NCBI GenBank assembly: GCA_033065855.1
Contig: JAVXUO010001427.1
Coordinates: 62,001-126,000 of the forward strand
Source of the DNA: Escallonia rubra
Taxonomy: Eukaryota > Streptophyta > Magnoliopsida > Escalloniales > Escalloniaceae
DNA length: 64,000 nt
Direction of reading: 5' to 3'
The notes under the pieces are model-generated. The model had not been told where the DNA came from, did no database searches, and worked only from the letters and a program-made list of their open reading frames with translations. The translations under genes were made by a program, and so were the position numbers. Shown here one piece after another: positions 12,301 to 22,969 of this stretch. How positions within the stretch are numbered: position 1 is the stretch's first letter; every line of letters begins with the position of its first letter.

Positions 12301-13977
12301 TTGGTTGTCATGCTTACAAAAGGTAGATAATATGAAAGCTCATATTAGCAGCAGCTATCTACTTTTGGCTATTTATGAGGTGTCAGTAGCAGTTCAATGC
12401 AGCTGCTATTGTGCTTTACGGGTTGGACCAAAATATTATTCCGATGAGAGCGTGTAACAAAAACCTGTCCCTTGTGCCTCTAGGCACCGGCTTATCTCTA
12501 AACCTCAGGTTATCCTTAAAAAAAAAAGCCTTTACTCTAGCTTGTATAGGTTATAGCTAGGTTGCATTCAATGTCTAGTTGTTTGGGTGATCCCTTCTTG
12601 GTTACTTTAATCGTTGTGCTTCTCAATTAAACCCTTTACTTCATAACTTTTGTCCCCTTTGACTTATTTGAACATGTAGACAATGACTTTACTCATTGTT
12701 TCTGCCCATGTTTGACTTGTCACCTAAAACTACTTAATTAGTAATTTCTCTTTCAGAATGACTGCGAATCACTTTCTCCAGTGAAGTGTCTATGACTTTT
12801 TCTTATATCTATCAAACTCATATACGAGAAGGTTAACACCAATATGGCCAATTGGTCTCGCATTGTGCAGCTGGCTATACCAGTGATTTGCAGCATCGAA
12901 ACCTAGCTCTTGGAGAATGTTTTATGTATTGGGGGCTCAAATTAAAAGTTTTGCGACTAAGCTAGATCGAAGATATATACGCCTCAAATAATTGAAGAAA
13001 GCTCGCTTTAGAAATCAGTGCAAGTAAGCATCTATGCACTAAATTTAGAATATTTGGCAGGTCAATTGGTGTCACACTGTCAAACCCTATGTCCTGAGGG
13101 GAGCAACCAGTGATATTTTCATGCCTCTCAAGATGCTTCTCGACATGGGAAAAACTATAAAATGCTGAGTCACAAATCAGATAGGTAACAGCATATTGAC
13201 GTGCATTTCGCTGGACTTAACTCAGAAAGATTTGGCCCATAGAGCCAATTATGTTGCAGCCAAGTATAAAAGAAACTAAGGTGTCGCAATGTAGTAGAGG
13301 AGCCAGATGGCATCAGCTCACAAGTGTGAATGGTGCTATTCCAAAGGACTGATCCAAAAGTTGATTATTTTCATTATAAAGGCAGAGAATATGCAAACCC
13401 AAATTAGCAGCAGCTATCTACTTTTAGCCATTTTTATCAGGTTTCAAAGAACTTTTCAATGGCGGAATGGAACAAAATATTACTTCGATGAGAGACTGTA
13501 AGAACATACTATCATAAAATGCAATTCCTCTAACTTGCGTAGGTTACAGCTAGCTCATAAATCAAGCGTAGTTTTTTTTTCCTTTTTCCAACCCCTTCTT
13601 GTTATTTAAATCGATGCGCTTCTCAATTGCTCCTTCCATTCCAAAACTTTCATCCTCTCGTAATCTTTCCAAATCCCTAGAATAGGACTTCGAAGATGTT
13701 ACAATGACTGTTCATTGAATTGGCCCTAGTTTGACTTGTCAAACAATACCTCCTTCATATGCAATTTTTCTTCTGAGTTAGATTAGATGCTTAGAAGTTC
13801 GAATTTCACCTTAGGTACTACGCAAAGAGTCAAAGGGGGCAGAAACTATGGAACAGACAGATTCAGTTACCGAACAACATTAAGCGACAGCAAAAATAAT
13901 TAGAAGTAAAGAGAAATTAGCTTCAGTTAATTGAAGAAACAGAAAGGGACAGATACCTCTACTGCTAAAGCAGCCAT
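6321..13977 (-). CDS. NRPA1: RNA polymerase I largest subunit, N-terminal part
   Basis: This is the catalytic largest subunit of Pol I, which transcribes 45S rRNA genes in the nucleolus. Seven exons fit GT-AG rules and keep frame: 13957-13977, 11391-11560, 9044-9203, 8597-8914, 7130-7411, 6861-7037 and 6321-6483, giving about 430 residues. The start is MAALAVE, followed by the conserved PVPGGLYDPALGPLD segment. A CxxC-x6-CxxH zinc site at residues 65-78 (CKSC, CPGH) spans the exon 2/3 junction and is typical of the clamp core. A second CxxC lies in exon 4 (CENCG). Exons 6 and 7 carry FFLE..LVPPIKFRP and MEHPHTVLL, characteristic of Pol I rather than Pol II or III. Plant NRPA1 is about 1,650-1,700 residues, so the catalytic DFDGD block is absent here. 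Either a long TE-filled intron leads out of the window or the gene is truncated. Identity is sure; completeness is not. Confidence 0.92.
9590..10335 (-). mobile_element. LINE remnant in NRPA1 intron 2
   Basis: On the minus strand, 10335-10050 encodes the end of a plant non-LTR reverse transcriptase (LAGWKRQYLS then LTLIKSTLSSLPSYY). 9780-9680 encodes a zf-RVT-like C-terminal segment (CYMCKQEESTDHLLLHC). Stops and frame changes interrupt it. A short T run on the plus strand at 9246-9256 could be the old poly(A) tail. No clear target duplication was found. It is 5' truncated and dead. Confidence 0.65.
11735..13790. repeat. About 1-kb diverged tandem duplication in NRPA1 intron 1
   Basis: Blocks recur in the same order about 1,016-1,059 bp apart. 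AATCACTTTCT occurs at 11751 and 12767, CAGCTGGCTATACC near 11850 and 12870, ATTAGCAGCAGCTATCTACTTT at 12344 and 13403, and TTTGACTTGTCA near 12712 and 13730. Divergence is substantial, so the duplication is old. It accounts for most of the 2.4-kb intron. No coding potential was seen. Confidence 0.75.
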
Positions 13978-14005
13978 CTTTAACGTCGAACTGGCACTTG
14001 CGGAA

Positions 14006-14111
14006 ACAAATTAGCGTCTCTCCGTCAGAGCTACTCTGAACCGGCGGAAGAGTGTGTGACAAATTAGGGTCTCTCCGTCGGAGCTCCTATGAAGCGGCGG
14101 AAGAGTGTGTG
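14006..14111. repeat. 53-bp tandem duplication in the NRPA1 5' leader
   Basis: 14006-14058 and 14059-14111 are two head-to-tail 53-bp units (ACAAATTAGSGTCTCTCCGT...AGAGTGTGTG) with few mismatches. They begin 28 bp upstream of the NRPA1 ATG on the minus strand. Neither unit contains an ATG in the sense direction, so no upstream reading frame is created. Confidence 0.85.
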
Positions 14112-14234
14112 TGAAGAGAGGGGAGACAGAGAGAAGAGAGGCGCTGCAAAACATACGGCAAAGGGTTGGTCGTTTAAAAATTTGCACAAGTTTTATAAAT
14201 AGTCCACCTTAACTTTAATCATGCCCTTCGCTCT

Positions 14235-14445
14235 ATAAACTTTTGATATTATATGTCGCGCCTCGTATAGTAGGGATATTCAAGGGTAATTTGTATCACC
14301 GTAATAATATAGTTGTGAGCTTAGTTTTAATCTACAATGATAAACTTTTGATAATTTTATGTCGCATCTGGTTTAGTAGGGATACTCGAAGACAAGTCGT
14401 GTCTACGTAGAAGTACAGTTGTGAGCTTAGTTTTATTTTTATAGA
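14235..14445. repeat. About 105-bp tandem duplication, intergenic
   Basis: ATAAACTTTTGATA...TTAGTAGGGATA...GTTGTGAGCTTAGTTTTA occurs twice head to tail (about 14235-14339 and 14340-14445). The rest of 14446-15020 is AT-rich with no gene. 14800-14935 has GGCCCGTC-type repeats that look like a decayed hAT end. Confidence 0.65.
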
Positions 14446-15029
14446 CATTTTGTTGGACGCGGGTACATATATTTGAATCCATTAGAAATTTGGAATATGT
14501 ATGGGTAAATCTTTTTTCAAGTTTGTTCAATCTGTGAAAAATATACAGTCCGTTCACTTTTTATATAATATCTTTTCTTTAACCTTTGAAATCTTCATAG
14601 ATTTTTCTTCATAATAATGACTTATTACTAGTGTCATATGATAATTGATATGTTTAAAATTAAGTAAGTAAAATTAAAGACTAATTAGTATGATTGAATG
14701 GTTGATATACTTCAAAATTAAGTAAACGAAATCTAATTTGTAGTCACGGATAACTTTTGAGCAGCTCATGCCCACCAAAACTTTCATGTATCGATTAGAC
14801 ATGTATTATTTGGCCCGTCGATGGGCCAAACTGTGCATGCCCACAAGGTTTTGATAGTGAACTGGACATGGTCTAGTCATGGCCCGTCCGACCCGCCCAA
14901 CTTGCAACCCTATCGTTCAAGTATAAGTTAAAAAAGTATATTGGAACTTATGCATGCGTCAGGCACATGCCACTATTACAAGAATATTTTGGTAAGCCAA
15001 CGAAAGTTATGAGATAGTTAAGGGTGTAA

Positions 15030-15475
15030 CTTTGGTCGGCTAAGTCGGGATTGGTTTGTACCCAACTCAAGAAAACTCATGTGCTTCTCAAGCCAAAGAG
15101 CTTCGAAAATGATTGAATTAGATGGTTGGGTTAGGGTGGGTTGATTGAGTGAGTATTTTTGGGTTTCAATGAGTTGCTCAAAACAAAGTAAGCATTTTTT
15201 TTTTTTATCTAAACAAAACATAGAGTGGCGGTGGCTGTCATCGGCGGTGGTGTCAAACGTTGACCGACGTCGGTGTGGCGGTAGACGGTGGTTCCTATTT
15301 ATGGAGTTACCAACAAAATATGAGTTAATAAGCAAATGAGTTTTAAAAGTCAAAACCCAATATAACCCACCATAAGATGAGATAAACCCATCCTAACCCA
15401 TTTTGTGTTAAGTAGGTTGCATTGGATAAGAAGTTTGGATTTTTCTTGGATTGAGTTGGCTAAACTATAGTAACA
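15030..15475. repeat. Dispersed repeat with CGG-rich core, copy A
   Basis: The left part (TTTGTACCCAACTCAAGAAAA) and right part (ACCAACAAAATATGAGTT, then TAAGTAGGTTG) match a second copy at about 58335-58870. Between them lies a GGTGGCGG-rich core of about 80 bp. Open frames on both strands through the core are not supported as genes. Confidence 0.55.
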
Positions 15476-15972
15476 AATTCACAAGTTGGAAATAATTCGG
15501 CACAAGAAAATTTTCAGAATTTAGAAATTATTCGAGTAATTTTTTAGAGAAATCAGAAAAAACGAAAAAAATTGCGACAGTGTAATCAAATTCATGAAAT
15601 CCTGCAAGATTTATTAGCAAACTTATTCGATAATTAGTCGCCAAACTTACTAGTAAATTAAGATAAATACATTATCAAAAAATGCTTAGTAGTTTTTTAT
15701 GTTTATTTTATATTGCATTCACAGTTTTTTTTTTTTTTTTTGCCATGTCACATGCATCATAAGAACAAGATTTCACATCATTTCGTGCGGTCTTGGACAA
15801 ATGATATTTAATTCTTCTTATTCCTCCAACAAACACCTCAAGAAAAACCAGTAACAAATTTTTTTCCCATCCGTCAAGTACATATTCACAAATAGGATCC
15901 CTCTATATCTCCGCATTCTGATATACAATCAAATGAATGGGAAATCAGTAACTAAACAACTGAAAAAATATA

Positions 15973-16514
15973 CTCATTCAGTCCCACATAAATTAATCAT
16001 ATTGGGCCGTCTTACAATAATTGCTCACTTTTCAAATTAAGAAATATTTCATATGTGTTTTTTTTTTCATATTTACCCTTTTTCACACTCTTTTTTATTC
16101 AATTTCTCTTCCATATCTAACTCTCTACCAACTTATTTTCTCTATCCTGCTCCACTTTCTTATAAAATTTTATTCTATTTCTCTATTCACGTTTAACATT
16201 CCACAAAACTATTTTTTTTCTCCTAACTCACTTTCTTCCCCTTCTCTTTCTAAATGGTAGAATGAAAACCACACAATATATGACCTAAATCATTAATCTG
16301 CTTACAAAATAAAAAGTAACCGATTTATGTGAAACGGGGGGAGTATATTGCATTTTTCTCATTCTACCCTTTAGAGAAAAGAGGGGAAGAAAGTGGACCA
16401 GAACAGAGAAAATAAATTAGTAGAGTATTAAATATGAATAGATAAATAGAGTAAAAAGTGCAAGAAGGTGGGGTAAGAGATAGAAAATGAGTTGGTGGAG
16501 AGTTAAATGTGGAT

Positions 16515-16562
<48 letters not shown>

Positions 16563-16657
16563 AAAATACCTACATAATGTTTCTTAATTTAGAAAGTGAG
16601 TAATTATTGTGGGGCGACAAAAAAAAAATGTGATCAATTTATGTGGAACGGATGAAG
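15973..16657. mobile_element. Stowaway-type MITE with a nested inverted partial copy
   Basis: The left end CTCATTCAGTCCCACATAAA and right end (revcomp CTTCATCCGTTCCACATAAA) match the CTCCCTCCGTCCC signature of Tc1/mariner Stowaway elements and are flanked by TA. An extra right end at 16331-16343 (also followed by TA) closes a complete first element, 15973-16343. 16346-16657 is an inverted partial copy, so the locus can fold into a long hairpin. A (TA)n tract lies at about 16518-16560. Confidence 0.75.
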
Positions 16658-17759
16658 TATGCCAAATATTCTTAATATGCATGCAAAATAAGAAAAATGA
16701 TTGAATTATATGGGATAAAGTGAGTATTAGTAAAAAATGAGAGTAGACTTTTTGCAAACTAAAAATTTTATCATTATAGACATTGAATTGGTCACTATTT
16801 TTCCCATTATCTGATATATGATTAACATTTTGAGTTAAATTCCGTGTCTAGACGTGCGGACTTTATCTTATGCATTCACAACAAGTTTTTTTTGTCCAAA
16901 CATCTCCACTCCTCGCCTAAATAACAAAGGAAATATCCACGCGCAGGCACAAACAAACGTATTTACCTATAAATTGAGATGGAATACCTTGCCTTTCGTG
17001 GATGGTAAGGTTAACCCCTTTAAGAATCGGTTGCCCCAACTCGGTGATTGTGGAAGAAGAGTCTCTAACTTCCAGAAAAAAGCTTGGGAAAATCGCGGCG
17101 CCCGCAGTGGAAGCCGAAGAGGATTCCACAACGACGGTGGTATTTATTTAGTTTAGGAAACCGACAACGAGTGGGAATGGAGGGGGGGGGGGGGGTAAAT
17201 AAGAGGGAATTGGATGTCGAGTAAATGAGATGAAGAGCGATGGGGAAGGAGTTGATAAGCAGCAGGAGTGGAATAGAGCCATTGAAATATACATGCTTCT
17301 TCACAAATTTAGTATCAAGCTTCTGATACCAGCGTGCCATTTATAACATTGTCGATGTAGAAAATGAATATTGTCTTTTACATGACAAATATATATATAT
17401 ATTTTTTATATGTGGAATGTGGACTTTCATTTAAATAGTCTAAACTGGACTAAGGTGTTCATCTTGAATGCCTTTAACGTCATTGGTTGCAGTTCTACGT
17501 GTAAATGAGGGTGGGAACTAAAATAATAGGAATTCCTTGCTAAGGACGCGTCCCTCTTTGGCAAGCTAATCTGCACACGTATTTGTTTTTCGATGAACAT
17601 GACTTGCCCGAACCTTAAATAATAGCCCCAATAGCCACTTGCGATAAAGTTGTTAAGTTTGAATTTTTAGCGTTTGAATTATTCATAATCGCAACTATAG
17701 GTTCAACAATCATCTCCACAATTAGCTTGGTATATTAGGATGACAATTTGATCCGCACT
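16658..17759. other. No confident gene
   Basis: There are 70-100-codon open frames on both strands at 16854-17340, a G14-like run near 17184-17197 and a TGGTATCAGA motif on the minus strand at about 17330 that resembles a Met-tRNA primer-binding site. No LTR pair was seen, so a retroelement is not called. Confidence 0.4.
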
Positions 17760-17767
17760 TTGCCAGA

Positions 17768-18233
17768 TAGTGACAAAGGGAATGAGGTGGCACATTGGGC
17801 ACGTGCCCACCCCCACCCTTTGGCATGAAGTAGTCTTGTGCCCACCTTCACCCTTGAAGTAGTTTTTGTGCTATGAGTATTATATTAATAGTCTGTTACT
17901 TTGAAGCCCCTCCGAAAATTTATGGATTTCAATTACCCTTTTGAAACCATTGTTCTTTTCCGGTGTACACAAAATTATTTTTATCACATAACAATCAACA
18001 AATTCTATCACTTGGTTTTACTTTCACTTTTTTCGCTATAAATATATAGTAATACACATAATGCTTTTAGGAATACTTTATTAATTTTAATGTCCAAAGC
18101 ATATTGCAAGTACAAAAGATAGAATGCGAATTTTACTGTAAGCTTCATCTTTGTTAGTTTTAAACTAAACACGTTAAAGATACCTTTAAAACTTTGGTGC
18201 CCACCTTATAAAGATTTTCTGGCTCCGCCACTG
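17768..18233. mobile_element. Non-autonomous hAT element
   Basis: The right end reads CTGGCTCCGCCACTG, the complement of the CAGTGGCGGAGCCAG hAT terminus common in plants. The left end is a decayed TAGTGACAAAGGGAATGAG. A perfect 8-bp target duplication TTGCCAGA occurs at 17760-17767 and 18234-18241, the hAT length. It is 466 bp with no transposase. Confidence 0.85.
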
Positions 18234-19499
18234 TTGCCAGATATCCGATTCATTCTGGTTCTGTATGACCGATTTTTTTTTATTTGACCCAGTTGTGGGG
18301 CGGGCATGCCAATTAAGTTTTAAACCTGTAGCGGGTACAAGTCATATTTGGTGGTTGGTCTAACCGCTCTAGTATCCAACCAGCCTCGTTGACATGCAAC
18401 TGCCCTGTATATTATTCATGGTAGTTTTGATTTAAATCTTAGACATAATTTTATTGTGTAATCTCAGCTATCCATCTCCAATAATATAATTTGTGGACAA
18501 AACCCTTATATATACTGAATACAAAATACTTAGCGGCCTTCTATGGTCGAGAAGACTCAGGACCATTTCACACCTGATTATTGATAGCCAATATATGCTA
18601 TCACAGGTTCCTTCTAGTCCAAATAAACAAATATATAAATAAAAATAGCTCCCTAGTTTTCTTTCTTTAGAAGCGTCCAAATATGCAAAATAACGAGGTG
18701 AGATACAGTTGATGGGATGAATGCCGAAGGCTTTGGGGGATAATTCCAGATCACTGGTTCCAATCTTTGAACAAATAAGTCATATAAATTACAGTTCTAA
18801 TCATTGAAAAAAAAAAAGAAAAGGAAAAACTCGTTCGTGTTTAAAATTCTACTAATGGTTAGATTCACAATACTTGCTCCCTTTTTCTTTTCGTTTTTGG
18901 GAGAGATATCTTTTTTTTTGCTTTTTAGAGAGCCCTTTTTGTTTTTTTGAAAACAAGGAATAAAGGGCAACGATACACAACTTCATTACCTTAGTGCGAA
19001 GCTCCTTACACAAAACGAGTGAAAGATATGCTATAAATAAATAAACAACACCCGAAGACTACCCTACTATCAACTCAGAATTAGACCCCAATCCGACCCC
19101 AAGCTTTTGTCCATGCTACGATAAGAAAAAGAATTAATCTCAAAGCTTTCATATTGAGAAGTGAAATTCTGTTAAAAATATACTCCTCAAGCAAGCAAGC
19201 AGTGGGAACCCATGACTGATTTGGGCCGGTATGGGCTAGTCAAGTTGGATTCCATTTCTTACAGGCTTAAGGGACCAAAAGCCCAAATTGAGTTGTCTCT
19301 GTGAAGCCCAAATCTTTTCTTTTCTTTGCGCCCACAACTGAGCCTACCCCATATCTGGGGCGATCTTTTTGGGCACATCCCAAGGATATTTCTTACAAAG
19401 CCCTCTTCTTTATTTGTGGATTCTAATTAAGAGAGCCAAGTCCGATCCGATCCGATCCACAAAATCGTAGTTCTAACTTAATAAAAATGTTATTGAGAT
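18234..19499. other. No gene recognised
   Basis: AT-rich intergenic DNA with short open frames only. No splice-consistent exon and no RNA gene was seen. Confidence 0.5.
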
Positions 19500-19775
19500 T
19501 GTTAGGGTAAAACTACATTACTTTGCGCAGATCATCAAGAAACTCTGGAGTATGTGCTTATGGAATGCAATTTTTGTAGAGAAGTTTGGAGTAAAGTGTT
19601 GGAAAAGCTCTTTAGAAGTTATGCTCGGAACGTAGCTCCAATAGTTTTACATTAAACATCTCCACACCGATACATTGTGAAAGTGAGTTCAGAGGATCTT
19701 CTTATGTATAAGACGTCTGTATATTTTCAGGAGCAATAAAATGACATTTTACATAGAAAAAATAAATAAATATGA
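19500..19775 (+). mobile_element. LINE 3' scrap
   Basis: The plus strand at 19530-19660 reads DHQETLEYVLMECNFCREVW, matching the zf-RVT C-terminal pattern of plant LINEs (E..EH.L..C....VW). It is followed by an AATAAA-containing, A-rich tail to about 19770. It is strongly truncated. 19776-20315 holds no recognisable feature. Confidence 0.55.
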
Positions 19776-20319
19776 ACTTTATCCTGAATATCATGCATTT
19801 TGATGGTCCGCCAGAAGCTATTCAAAAATTGGACGAGTTATACGTTCCCTTAATCCCCCTCCACAGTATTATACGGACGAGCATGAATTGAGAACAAATT
19901 CGTTACCAGCTTTTCTATCGTACGATGGTCAGTGGTCACCATGGCACAATAAAAGCAAAAAATCTTACCAAGCATAAATTATCCTCGTCCTCGCCGGCCT
20001 CCATCTTTAAATATAAACATGAATTCTTGCAAGTATAGTAGCACAATCAATGGTGGTTATGGTCCTGCCAGGTTCTTTTTCAATGCAAAGCCATGCTACC
20101 TACAACTCGGGACATACCCTACCATGTGACTCCATGATGCAAACTTTATGTAGAAATTATAACAAGATTTGACCTTCTCTTTTGAAAATCAAACAAGTCA
20201 TCATTTCCTAGGGTAAGACCAAATTTCATTGCTGAATACGTAGCACATGAACTAGCAGCGATCACAATCTACAATCTAGCGACAAACCAAAAAACAGTGT
20301 CCTTGTTCGATAGTCTAAG

Positions 20320-21075
20320 GGTTCGTTTGACAAAATTTTTTTTTTGGTTTTCAGTTTTTAAAGAGCAGTTTTTTAAAGAGCAGCTTAATTTTTTTTTTTT
20401 ATAAAAACAAGTGGGTGTTTGATAACCCCTTTTTTTTTAGGTTTTTTTTTTTTGGTGTTTGGTAACCTTTTTTTTTTTGACTTTTTTTTTTTTTGGTGGT
20501 TTGCGGTGGCGGTGGTGGGGTGTAGCGGTGGTGGCGGTGGTGGCCGGCGGCCGGAGGTGGCTGCCGGCAGTCGCCGGCGGTGGTCGCCGGCGGCCGGAGG
20601 CGGCTGCCGGCAGTCGCCGGCGGTGGTCGCCGGCGGCCGGAGGCGGCTGCCGGCAGTCTCCGGCGGTGGTCGCCGGCGGCCGGAGGCGGCTGCCGGCAGT
20701 CTCCGGCGGTGGTTGCCGGCGGCCGGCGGTGGTCGCCTGAGGTGGCTGCCGGCGGTGGTCGCCGGCGGCCGGAGGTGGCTGCCGGCGGCCGGAGGTGGTG
20801 GTGGTGGCCGGCGGCCGGAAGTGGCTACCGGCAGTCTCCGGCGGTGGTCGCCTGAGGTGGCTGCCGGCGGTGGTGGCCGGCGGCCGGAGGTGGCTGCCGG
20901 CAGTCGCCGGCGGTGGTCGCCGGCGGCCGGAGGTGGTGGTGGTGGCCGGCGGCCGGAGGTGGCTGCCGGCAGTCTCCGGCGGTGGTCGCCGGCGGCCGGC
21001 GGTGGTCGCCTGAGGTGGCTGCCGGCGGTGGGAGGGTGGTGGTGGTGGTCTAAGAAAAAAAACCAAAAGTTGAAA
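20320..21075. repeat. GC-rich 43-bp minisatellite inside an A/T-tract element
   Basis: From about 20500 to 21040 the DNA is almost entirely C, G and T in the motif TGGTCGCCGGCGGCCGGAGG and variants. The basic period is about 43 bp with shortened units and (GGT)n runs. It is bordered by T-rich arms with GGTTTTCAGTTTTT on the left and AAAACCAAAAGTTGAAAA on the right, suggesting the arms of a MITE that opens with GGGTTCGTTTGACAAAA. All six frames are partly open because the repeat lacks stops, which creates artificial 200-codon frames on both strands. Confidence 0.8.
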
Positions 21076-21429
21076 AAAAAAATAGTGACAATCTTTTTAC
21101 GTTAAAATGCATTTAACGTCACATTTCTATCATAGATGTGAGATGAGGATCTAGTATAACCTAATCTTACGGCATCAAGTCCCTATATTGTCGTTCGGGT
21201 TTGAAATTCGATAGAAAAAGTAAACTCGACAGAAAAAGTGTTCGTCTGAAGTCGACCAAGAACTATGACATCACGTCCTCAATAATTACATTTTGGGCCT
21301 GAAATTCCCTGCTGCTCTTAGTAGGTTACATGTGCTATACTTTTGGAAATCCAAAACCCAAATCCAGCAAATCTCCATTTTTATCTTTGTGCTTTTGCTG
21401 GCAAGTCCTCTTTTAAACTTTTCACTCAC

Positions 21430-21905
21430 TACATAAACTCCTCTCCATCTCCTCTCTCTGTCTCTCTGGATTGTTGGAATTCCTAGTAAAGAAGATTGAA
21501 TCAAAAGCTGGTTGGTTGCAGTTTTTGTAAAGTCCTTCAATGGAGTCGCCGAGATTGCCTTTTGGAGAGAAATAAAAATGTTCTTCGAATGCGTTTTCTT
21601 TTCTGGAAAAAAACAACCCAATGAATTTGAATTGAGAAGCTCACGAGTTTTATGTGAGAGAGGAAGAGTGCTGTTGAAGGGTTTGTTTCACTTCAAAAAC
21701 TCATTCTCTCATGATTGGCAACTCCTTTCTCCCTCTCTGAAACACACACACACACACACATTCACAGAAACATATACCAGAGGGAGCTAATTTGTCTTGC
21801 AACTTCTTCTCCAAATTTACTGCAGAGTGAATGTGCCTTAATCTATCTGGACTTGCGAGGCTAGAATTGCAGGGGAGGGACCATTTTGTGGGCGTTCTTC
21901 CTCCT
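21430..21905 (+). other. Probable non-coding leader exon of the receptor kinase
   Basis: A CT-rich stretch (21445-21470), then a (CA)n tract (21743-21762), leads to a donor-like CCTCCT/GTGAGTTT at 21905/21906. The matching acceptor would be TTGAACCAG/GAACG at 25143/25144, 66 bp before the receptor ATG. A long leader intron is an inference. Small frames inside this exon are not claimed as genes. Confidence 0.4.
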
Positions 21906-22585
21906 GTGAGTTTCTCATCAACTGTAGTTTTTGTCTTGATCACTTAATTTCTGATGCGTGTTTTGTTGATGGAGCTCATGCAAGTTCTTGTGTTTGGTTA
22001 ACAACTAGATCCATGCAAACTCTTTGTTTCGTAGCAATGAGCAAGTGTTGCAGTGATCGACTGAATTTAACAAATTTGAAAGATTTCACGATAGTAACGG
22101 TCAGTCGATCTTGTTAAATGTAAGACGTCCTTCCGTTACAACTGAAACTCTTAAGAATTATTCACTTGGCTCCGTGATAATGACATGTCATGAATGTTAG
22201 AAAGGCAACAAGATTTTGCCAAAAAAAATATTACTTCCGGAAAGTTAAACTCAATTATTGAAGTTGAATTGTGTCAATACTTACACATCTAATTTTTTTG
22301 TTGTTTTTCTTAATAATCGTCATTTGTATTTGTGCTATACCATTATTAATCATTTGCATTTTGCTTACACTTTTAATAACAATTTATTTATATATTACAA
22401 CATCAAAGAAGAGTTGCTGATGACCAACATAAAGCTCAAGTAATTAAGAGTTATGAGTTAAAAAAAATAATAATAATAATAAAAGAAAAAACACTTAACG
22501 CTCATTTTTGTTGTTGTATCGCATGTCGTCGCTAACTCATTTTCGTCGGATGTATCGCGTCATCGCTATCGACTTTTTTTTTTGT

Positions 22586-22969
22586 CTAGTCGTAGTTAAC
22601 AAGGCACTCGTCGGTATAGGGATGGCCCTGACAGAAGGACTCGAGGGGGTCCTCCTCCCTCTCCAGCTTCTGCCGGAGGTGAGCCTTGGCCTGGCTGATC
22701 TCCTCCACCTCGTCCCAAGCCACCCTGCACCCGTCGGAGTCTTTGTTATCGCCGCCGCACGCCTCCGTCGCCTCCACCACCTTGCTCTCTATCATCTCCG
22801 CCAGCTTCTTCTCCCTCATCTGCGTCCCCTTGAACTTCGCCCCTCCTCCTCCTCCTCCCATCGCCTTCACCCCCACGTACAACGACGTTGCTGCCGGTCT
22901 CACCTCTCTCGCGTTCAAGCTGACAGTAGGATTTGGCTTCACGTTTGACAAGCTGATCAAGGATGTCAT
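22586..22969 (-). CDS. CP12: Calvin-cycle regulator CP12, chloroplast
   Basis: CP12 is a small, largely disordered stromal protein that ties GAPDH and phosphoribulokinase into an inactive complex in the dark under thioredoxin control. This intronless frame gives 127 residues, the usual size. Residues 1-about 45 form a Ser/Ala-rich, acid-poor region consistent with a transit peptide, followed by a Gly run (38-43). The N-terminal cysteine pair is C71/C81, the core AWDEVEE is at 84-90, and the C-terminal pair C113/C122 lies in SFCQGHPYTDEC. All redox cysteines are present. The tail ECLVNYD differs from the common ECR.YD/E ending. It lies on the opposite strand within the likely leader intron of the receptor kinase. 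A CP12-3-like paralogue is possible. Confidence 0.93.
   Translation of the reverse strand: MTSLISLSNVKPNPTVSLNAREVRPAATSLYVGVKAMGGGGGGAKFKGTQMREKKLAEMIESKVVEATEACGGDNKDSDGCRVAWDEVEEISQAKAHLRQKLEREEDPLESFCQGHPYTDECLVNYD

Noticed and set aside
17300-17345. Copia-like primer-binding site (TGGTATCAGA, minus)
   Set aside because: The match is short, no LTR ends in CA beside it, and no second LTR or coding region was found.
20419-21105. 200-228-codon open frames on both strands
   Set aside because: They arise from a stop-poor 43-bp GC minisatellite. All frames are open at once and the translations are repeat artefacts.
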